Positions 58,998 to 64,000 of a stretch of DNA of 64,000 bases are shown one piece after another. The translations under genes and the position numbers were made by a program. The notes beneath the pieces are model-generated. The model saw only the letters and a program-made list of their open reading frames with translations, made no database searches and had not been told where the DNA came from. This DNA is from Sorangium cellulosum So0157-2 (GTDB lineage Bacteria; Myxococcota_A; Polyangia; Polyangiales; Polyangiaceae). Every line of letters starts with the position of its first letter. Position 1 is the stretch's first letter. The stretch lies in assembly GCF_000418325.1 (NCBI RefSeq), contig NC_021658.1, positions 8,074,001 through 8,138,000 on the forward strand, given 5' to 3'.

Positions 58998-59864
58998 ATG
59001 AGCAAGATTCAGTTCCAGAGCGTGAGCAAGACGTTCGCCGTCAAGGGGCCCGCCGGCTCGAAGGAGGACGCCCGGTTCACGGCCATCGAGGATCTCTGCC
59101 TCGACGTGAGGGCGGGAGAGCTCCTGGTCCTCGTCGGGCCGAGCGGGTGCGGCAAATCGACGCTCATCGATCTCCTCGGCGGGCTGTCGAAGCCGTCCAG
59201 CGGGAAGCTCCTGCTCGACGGCAAGCCGATCACGGGACCGGCCCTCGACCGGGGCATCGTGTTCCAGCAATACGCGCTCTTCCCGTGGCGGACGGCGCGC
59301 GGGAACGTCGAGTTCGGCCTCGAGGCCAAGGGCGTCCCGGAGAGCCAGCGCAAGGAGATCGCCCAGCGCTACCTGGAGCTCGTCAGCCTCTCCGGCTTCG
59401 AGGACCGGTATCCGCACGAGCTGTCGGGCGGCATGAAGCAGCGCGTGGCCATCGCCAGGAGCCTCGCGTACGACCCGGAGGTGCTGATGATGGACGAGCC
59501 GTTCGCGGCGCTGGACGCGCAGACGCGCGAGTCGCTGCAGGAGGAGCTGCTCCGGATCTGGGAGAGGTCGCGCAAGACGATCCTCTTCATCACGCACAGC
59601 ATCGACGAGGCGGTGTACCTGGGGCAGCGGGTCGCGATCATGACGTCCCGGCCCGGCCGCGTGAAGCGGATCATCGAGATCCCCGAGGAGATCCGGGGCT
59701 ACGAGGACGCGCGGTCGACGCCGGAGTTCGGCAGGCTGCGGCACGAGATCTGGGCGCTCCTGCGCGAGGAGGTGCTGAAGGCCGAGGAGCAGGAGCGGCT
59801 CAAGAAGCAGAAGCGCGCGGCGGAGGGGCGCGCCGTTGCGGGCGTGGTGGCGGTCAATGGCTAG
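58998..59864 (+). CDS. ABC transporter ATP-binding protein, SsuB/TauB/nitrate type
   Basis: 288 residues, ATG at 58998 with GGAGG upstream. Walker A GPSGCGKST, Q-loop FQQYALFPWRT, signature LSGGMKQRVAIARSL, Walker B VLMMDEPFAALD, H-loop ITHSIDEAV. The closest group is the nitrate/sulfonate/taurine importer family (SsuB, TauB, NrtD). A C-terminal basic extension (about 255-288) is unusual. The permease follows with an 8-bp overlap. No periplasmic binding protein is encoded in the visible operon. Confidence 0.95.
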   Translation: MSKIQFQSVSKTFAVKGPAGSKEDARFTAIEDLCLDVRAGELLVLVGPSGCGKSTLIDLLGGLSKPSSGKLLLDGKPITGPALDRGIVFQQYALFPWRTARGNVEFGLEAKGVPESQRKEIAQRYLELVSLSGFEDRYPHELSGGMKQRVAIARSLAYDPEVLMMDEPFAALDAQTRESLQEELLRIWERSRKTILFITHSIDEAVYLGQRVAIMTSRPGRVKRIIEIPEEIRGYEDARSTPEFGRLRHEIWALLREEVLKAEEQERLKKQKRAAEGRAVAGVVAVNG

Positions 59865-60690
59865 CGTCCCGCAGTCGATCGCGCTGCCCGAGGAGCCGCA
59901 GCAGGCGCAGCTCGTGACCGAGGTGGGGAGGTGGCTCGGCCGCGCGGCCGCGCGCTCCGGGATCCTGCTCCTCGTCGCCGCGCTGTGGGAGACGGCGCCG
60001 CGGGTCGGGCTCGTGGAGGCGGCGTTCTTGCCGCCGCTGTCCGAGGTGCTGGCGACCGGCTGGCAGCTCCTCCAGAACGGGCAGCTCCTGAGCCATATCA
60101 AGGCGAGCCTGTCGCGCTCCCTCACCGGCTTCTCGCTGGCGATCCTGGTGGGCGTGCCGCTCGGGCTCGCGATCGGGTGGTACAAGGCCGTGGCGGACGC
60201 GATCAACCCGCTGCTCGAGGTGCTGCGCAACACCGCGGCGCTCGCGCTCTTGCCCGTGTTCCTCCTGCTGCTCGGGATCGGCGAGGCCTCGAAGATCGCG
60301 CTGGTCATCTACTCGTGCACCTGGCCGATCTTGCTCAACACGATCAGCGGGGTGCGCGGGGTCGATCCGCTGCTCGTGAAGTCGGCGCGGACGATGGGGC
60401 TGTCTCCGATCCAGCTGTTCCGCAAGGTCATCCTGCCGGCGGCGATCCCGACGATCTTCGTGGGCATCCGGCTGGCGGGCGCCTACTCGCTGCTCGTGCT
60501 CGTCGCGGCGGAGATGATCGGGGCCAAGGCGGGGCTCGGATACCTGATCATCTACGCGCAATACAACTTCCAGATCCCGAGCATGTATGTCGGCATCCTG
60601 ACGATCACGGCGCTCGGGCTGACGTTCAATCACCTGCTCATGCGCGTCGAGCGGCGCTTCACGTCGTGGAAGGTCGCCCCGAAGGAGTGA
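59857..60690 (+). CDS. ABC transporter permease, SsuC/TauC type
   Basis: 277 residues, ATG at 59857, overlapping the ATPase gene by 8 bp. Five or six membrane segments; the cytoplasmic EAA-like motif reads KSARTMGLSPIQLFRKVILP. It fits the binding-protein-dependent permeases of the SsuC/TauC type. Together with the ATPase it would import a sulphonate, nitrate-like or organic substrate, but the binding protein is missing here and must be encoded elsewhere. Confidence 0.93.
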   Translation: MASVPQSIALPEEPQQAQLVTEVGRWLGRAAARSGILLLVAALWETAPRVGLVEAAFLPPLSEVLATGWQLLQNGQLLSHIKASLSRSLTGFSLAILVGVPLGLAIGWYKAVADAINPLLEVLRNTAALALLPVFLLLLGIGEASKIALVIYSCTWPILLNTISGVRGVDPLLVKSARTMGLSPIQLFRKVILPAAIPTIFVGIRLAGAYSLLVLVAAEMIGAKAGLGYLIIYAQYNFQIPSMYVGILTITALGLTFNHLLMRVERRFTSWKVAPKE

Positions 60691-60755
60691 GCCCCGGCCG
60701 GCGGGCGCCTCGCGCCGGGGAGAGCACCGTTCATCGAACAGAGAGAGAGGACCAC

Positions 60756-61685
60756 GTGAATCGCATCATCCTGGGGCGGACCGGCCTTGCGGTCAGCGTG
60801 CTCGGCCTGGGCGCGGGCGGCGACAGCCGGCTCGGGTCGGGGCGCGTCGCCGAGGCCGAGTCGCTCCGGCTCGTCCGCGCGGCCATCGAGCGCGGCGTGA
60901 GCTTCATCGACACGGCGGAGGCGTACGGGACCGAGGAGCTCATCGGCAAGGCGCTCCGCGAGGTGCCGCGCGATCGCGTGGTGCTCTCGACGAAGAAGAC
61001 GACGCGCCTCGACGCGCCCCTCCGGCCGGAAGACGTGGTGTCGTCGCTGCACGCGAGCCTAGAGCGGCTCGGCACGGATCACGTCGACGTCTACCACTTG
61101 CACGGCGTGCTCCCGGACCGGTACGCCGACCTGCGGGAGCGGATCGTCCCCGTGCTGCTGCGCCTGCGCGAGCAGGGCAAGATCCGCTTCCTCGGCATCA
61201 CGGAGGCGTTCGCCGCCGATCCGACGCACGCGATGCTGGCGCAGGCGCTCCGCGACGACCTCTGGGACGTGGTGATGGTCGGGTTCAACCTCCTGAACCA
61301 GTCGGCGCGCGAGCGGGTCTTCCCGCTGACGCGGGCGAAGGACATCGGGACGCTGATCATGTTCGCGGTCCGGCGCGCGCTGAGCCGGCCCGAGCGGCTG
61401 AGGGAGCTGCTCGCCGACCTTGCGGCGCGGGGCAAGGTGGCGCGAGCGCTCGCCGACGAAGGGCTGGATCGCCTGCTCGTGGGGGAGGACGTCGCGTCGC
61501 TCCCGGACGCGGCGTACCGCTTCTGCAGGGACGAGCCCGGCGCGCACGTGATCCTGTCGGGGACGAGCAGCGTGGAGCACCTGCTGGAGAACGTGCGGTC
61601 GATCGAGGCGCCGCCGCTGTCGGCGCGGGCCCGCGAGCGCCTCGTCGAGGCCTTCGCGCAGGTCGACGACGTGTCGGGGCACTGA
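60756..61685 (+). CDS. Aldo/keto reductase
   Basis: 309 residues from a GTG; GAGAGAGAGG is six bases before it. Motifs: LGLGAGGDSRL, SFIDTAEAYGTEELIG (Asp, Tyr), STKKT (Lys), VDVYHLHGV (His), FLGITEA, and ILSGTSSVEHLLENV for NADPH. It lies 65 bp after the permease, probably in the same operon. A link between import and reduction of the imported compound is possible but not shown. Confidence 0.9.
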   Translation: MNRIILGRTGLAVSVLGLGAGGDSRLGSGRVAEAESLRLVRAAIERGVSFIDTAEAYGTEELIGKALREVPRDRVVLSTKKTTRLDAPLRPEDVVSSLHASLERLGTDHVDVYHLHGVLPDRYADLRERIVPVLLRLREQGKIRFLGITEAFAADPTHAMLAQALRDDLWDVVMVGFNLLNQSARERVFPLTRAKDIGTLIMFAVRRALSRPERLRELLADLAARGKVARALADEGLDRLLVGEDVASLPDAAYRFCRDEPGAHVILSGTSSVEHLLENVRSIEAPPLSARARERLVEAFAQVDDVSGH

Positions 61686-61783
61686 GGTGCCGGCGAGGAG
61701 CGCCGAGGAGCGCCGAGGGGCGCGCGCCGGCCGGGGCGCGCGGCATGTGCGCCGGGGCGCGGCGGCAGGCGCGCGGCGGAAGG

Positions 61784-62707
61784 TCACGCGGGCGGAGAGG
61801 CGAGCCCGGGCGACGCGAAGGGCGCCGCGGCGTCGGGCTCGAGGAAGCGCGCGATGCGGCCGCCGAGCCGCGCGCGGAAGGCATCGTCGGTGGGCGGCGA
61901 GTGGCGGCACCCCTCGAGCAGCTCGGTCTCGGCGCGCGGAAGGAGCACCTTCGCGCGCGCGAGCAGCTTCGCGCCGGGGAAGCTCACGTCGTCGGCGGCG
62001 CCGAACACGAGCGCGGGCCGCGTGAAGCCGGCGAGGGCCTCCGGCGTGGCGAGCGGCGGGATCCGCATGTCGAGACGGTAGCTCCGCACCGCGTCGCCGA
62101 AGTAGGGGCCCCACATGGCGTCGTGCGTGGTGAACAGCCCGGAGACGAGGCGCGCGAGCCGGTCCTCGGTGGGGAACGCGCGGTAGAGGGCCATGGGGAT
62201 GGCCACGCGCGTGAGGCCCCGCCATACCGGGCCGGACACGACGCCGCCGGGCACGATCAGGACGAGCCGGTCGATGCGGGCAGGCGCGACCTCGGCCATG
62301 CGCAGGGCAACGAAGCCGCCCCAGCTCACGCCGAGGAGGTGGGCGCGCGGGAGCCCGAGCGCGTCGAGGACGTCGGTGAGCCACTCGGCGTAGGCGGGGC
62401 CGTCGACCGGGACGCGGACGTCGGCGCTCTTGACGGATTGGCCGATCACGTCGACGGCGTGGACGCGGAAGCGCGTGAGGAGCGGGCCGAGCTCGGGCAA
62501 GAGGTGCGCGGAGCTGGCCATCGCGCCGTGCACGCACACGAGCGGCGGGGCGTGCTCGGGGCCGGCGACGAGGACGTGCGTCGCGCCGAAGCGGGTCGAG
62601 ACCTCGCGCGCGCGGGTCGGGACCGGGGCCTTTTCGCGGAAGCGTTCGAACCACGTGGCGATGCGCGCGCGCGCCTCTGGACTGCGAAAGATGATGGATG
62701 ACGTCAT
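61784..62707 (-). CDS. Alpha/beta-hydrolase
   Basis: 307 residues, ATG at 62707 with AGGAGGG before it. HGAMASSAHL (oxyanion side), the nucleophile elbow GVSWGG with Ser, VFGAADDVSF (Asp) and GCRHSPPTDDAF (His) give a classic catalytic triad. It overlaps the upstream TetR stop (ATGA), so the pair is co-transcribed and probably co-regulated. Likely an esterase or a hydrolase of small metabolites. The substrate is unknown. Confidence 0.92.
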   Translation of the reverse strand: MTSSIIFRSPEARARIATWFERFREKAPVPTRAREVSTRFGATHVLVAGPEHAPPLVCVHGAMASSAHLLPELGPLLTRFRVHAVDVIGQSVKSADVRVPVDGPAYAEWLTDVLDALGLPRAHLLGVSWGGFVALRMAEVAPARIDRLVLIVPGGVVSGPVWRGLTRVAIPMALYRAFPTEDRLARLVSGLFTTHDAMWGPYFGDAVRSYRLDMRIPPLATPEALAGFTRPALVFGAADDVSFPGAKLLARAKVLLPRAETELLEGCRHSPPTDDAFRARLGGRIARFLEPDAAAPFASPGLASPPA

Positions 62708-63336
62708 CGAGCCCTCCTGTCGTTGGCTGCGGGGCGGAGGCCGCAGAGGTGCTGAGCGACGAGCCGATCGAGGAGGGCGACGGGCGACGGGTGCGCGCCC
62801 TGGACCCACGCGATCAGCGCGAAGTAATAGAAGGAGAAGAACGCGACGCCGAAGAGCGCGGGGTCGGCGTCGTCGGCGACCTCACCCTGCGCGCGGGCGG
62901 CGTTGAAGAGCTCGACGACGCGGCCGTGCACGGCGGCGATCTGCTCGGTGAAGCGCGCTTGCCACGGGGGGTCGGCGAACAGCGCCTCGCGGAGCAGGGT
63001 CTTCGACAGCGCCGGGCGGCGGGCGTAGTACGCGAAGAACGCGGCCCCGAGGCGGTGGAGCCGCTGCTCGAGGGGGCCGGGCGCCTCGTCGCGGACGGCC
63101 TCGGCCGCGGTGGCGGCGAGGTCGTCGAAGAGGGCGGCGTGGAGCAGGTCGCGCTTGTCGGCGAAGTGGAGGAGGACCGTGCCCGCGGCAACACCCGCAT
63201 CCGCGGCGATGGCGCGGACGTTCGCCGCCTCGAAGCCGTGGCGCTCGAAGTGGTCGCGCGCGGTCTCGAGGATCCGGGCGCGCGTGGCGTCCTTCTGGGC
63301 TTCGCGACGGCCTGGCTTTTGAGCGAACGCGTTCAC
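62704..63336 (-). CDS. TetR-family transcriptional regulator
   Basis: 210 residues from a GTG that lies beside the operator. HTH: RARILETARDHFERHGFEAA, NVRAIAADAGVAAGTVLLHF. The C-terminal domain is hydrophobic (about 90-200). It likely represses its own operon with the hydrolase through the palindromes at 63325-63348. The ligand is unknown. Confidence 0.93.
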   Translation of the reverse strand: MNAFAQKPGRREAQKDATRARILETARDHFERHGFEAANVRAIAADAGVAAGTVLLHFADKRDLLHAALFDDLAATAAEAVRDEAPGPLEQRLHRLGAAFFAYYARRPALSKTLLREALFADPPWQARFTEQIAAVHGRVVELFNAARAQGEVADDADPALFGVAFFSFYYFALIAWVQGAHPSPVALLDRLVAQHLCGLRPAANDRRAR

Positions 63337-63348
63337 TGAACGTGTTCA
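63325..63348 (-). promoter_or_regulatory. Two palindromic TetR operators at the operon start
   Basis: GAACGCGTTC (63325-63334) and TGAACGTGTTCA (63337-63348), with centres 13 bp apart. The GTG start of the TetR gene falls between and within them, giving direct autorepression. Confidence 0.65.
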
Positions 63349-63391
63349 TTACATGGAAGCGGAAGATGGGCAAGGGATGGATGAGTCCGGT

Positions 63392-64000
63392 GCCGACCCG
63401 GGTTGAGGCCGCCGGGCACCGACCCGGGTTGAGGTCGCTCGCGGCGCCGACCCGGGTTGAGGCCGCCGGGCACCGACCCGGGTTGAGGTCGCTCGCGGCG
63501 CCGACCCGGGTTGAGGCCGCCGGGCACCGACCCGGGTTGAGGTCGCTCGCGGCGCCGACCCGGGTTGAGGCCGCCGGGCACCGACCCGGGTTGAGGTCGC
63601 TCGCGGCGCCGACCCGGGTTGAGGCCGCCGGGAACCGACCCGGGTTGAGGTCGCTCGCGGCGGGGTTGAGGTCGCTCGCGGCGCCGACCCGGGTTGAGGC
63701 CGCCGGGCACCGACCCGGGTTGAGGTCGCTCGCGGCGCCGACCCGGGTTGAGGCCGCCGGGCACCGACCCGGGTTGAGGTCGCTCGCGGCGCGGTTGAGG
63801 TCGCTCGCGGCGCCGACCCGGGTTGAGGCCGCCGGGCACCGACCCGGGTTGAGGTCGCTCGCGGCGCCGACCCGGGTTGAGGCCGCCGGGCACCGACCCG
63901 GGTTGAGGTCGCTCGCGGCGCCGACCCGGGTTGAGGCCGCCGGGCACCGACCCGGGTTGAGGTCGCTCGCGGCGCCGACCCGGGTTGAGGCCGCCGGGTT
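63392..64000. repeat. 54-bp minisatellite running off the window end
   Basis: About eleven units of 54 bp, each with GACCCGGGTTGAGG twice, followed by TCGCTCGCGGCGCC or CCGCCGGGCACC. Two units have short deletions (about 63657 and 63789). 54 bp is a multiple of three, so the minus strand reads as a Pro/Arg-rich repeat peptide; no gene is supported. The array continues beyond 64000. Confidence 0.95.

Noticed and set aside
63333..63947. Minus-strand frame of 204 residues with PGGLNPGRRRERPQPGSV repeats
   Set aside because: Explained by a 54-bp repeat (multiple of three) plus GC-rich sequence; no start signal or other protein feature.

Overview
The window is GC-rich, bacterial DNA (GC-rich third codon positions, many GTG starts, GTGA/ATGA gene overlaps). 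Several traits point to a myxobacterium, most likely a Sorangium/Polyangiaceae type: many secreted lipoproteins with Gly/Ser-rich linkers after the lipobox, a large Cys-repeat surface protein, a DUF1552 remnant, and GC-rich minisatellites between genes. This is inference from style and gene content. No rRNA, convincing tRNA or CRISPR array was found.

Layout. 1-4.1 kb: 3' part of a hybrid sensor kinase, a type-B carboxylesterase lipoprotein and a Nudix hydrolase. 4.1-7.4 kb: a TonB-dependent receptor (minus strand), upstream of which lie two diverged copies of a structured minus-strand RNA-like element with terminators, bracketing a 61-bp minisatellite. 7.4-13 kb: epoxide hydrolase and VOC protein (operon), then three lipoproteins. 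13.1-18.1 kb: MoxR ATPase plus metallopeptidase/VWA pair, then a cassette of a DUF6602-like nuclease-fold protein, an unknown protein and a coiled-coil protein. 18.6-22.9 kb: a membrane-protein operon, a conserved hypothetical and a MerR/aldo-keto reductase pair with a classic 19-bp-spacer promoter. 23-28 kb: molybdenum hydroxylase locus, in which a XdhC-MocA fusion diverges from iorA-iorB and a dihaem cytochrome. 28-31.4 kb: SDR/AraC divergent pair with a two-site operator, EF-hand protein and a winged-helix-like protein. 31.8-34.2 kb: Cys-repeat surface protein. 35-39 kb: penicillin-binding transpeptidase, nth, ung, YkgJ-type protein, GST. 39.1-41.7 kb: a degraded DUF1552 gene with an exact 90-bp duplication, a kinase-like gene lacking its N-lobe, and a PP2C phosphatase. 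42-49.5 kb: aldo-keto reductase, esterase lipoprotein, TetR/SDR operon, two paralogous lipoproteins, thioredoxin/TPR protein. 50.4-52.5 kb: a complete group IIC intron sitting inside a long inverted repeat. 52.7-64 kb: OPT transporter, small proteins, isochorismatase-like/LysR pair, stressosome-like PAS-STAS protein, ABC importer without a binding protein plus aldo-keto reductase, TetR/hydrolase pair, and a 54-bp minisatellite running off the end.

The clearest functional unit is 23-28 kb: the XdhC-MocA fusion would make and insert the cytosine-dinucleotide molybdenum cofactor used by IorAB, with the lipoprotein cytochrome as a probable electron acceptor. The most unusual structures are the paired RNA-like elements (6.5-7.3 kb), the intron inside an inverted repeat (50.4-52.5 kb), the DUF6602 cassette (15.8-18.1 kb) and three minisatellites that share a CCGGGTTG-like core.
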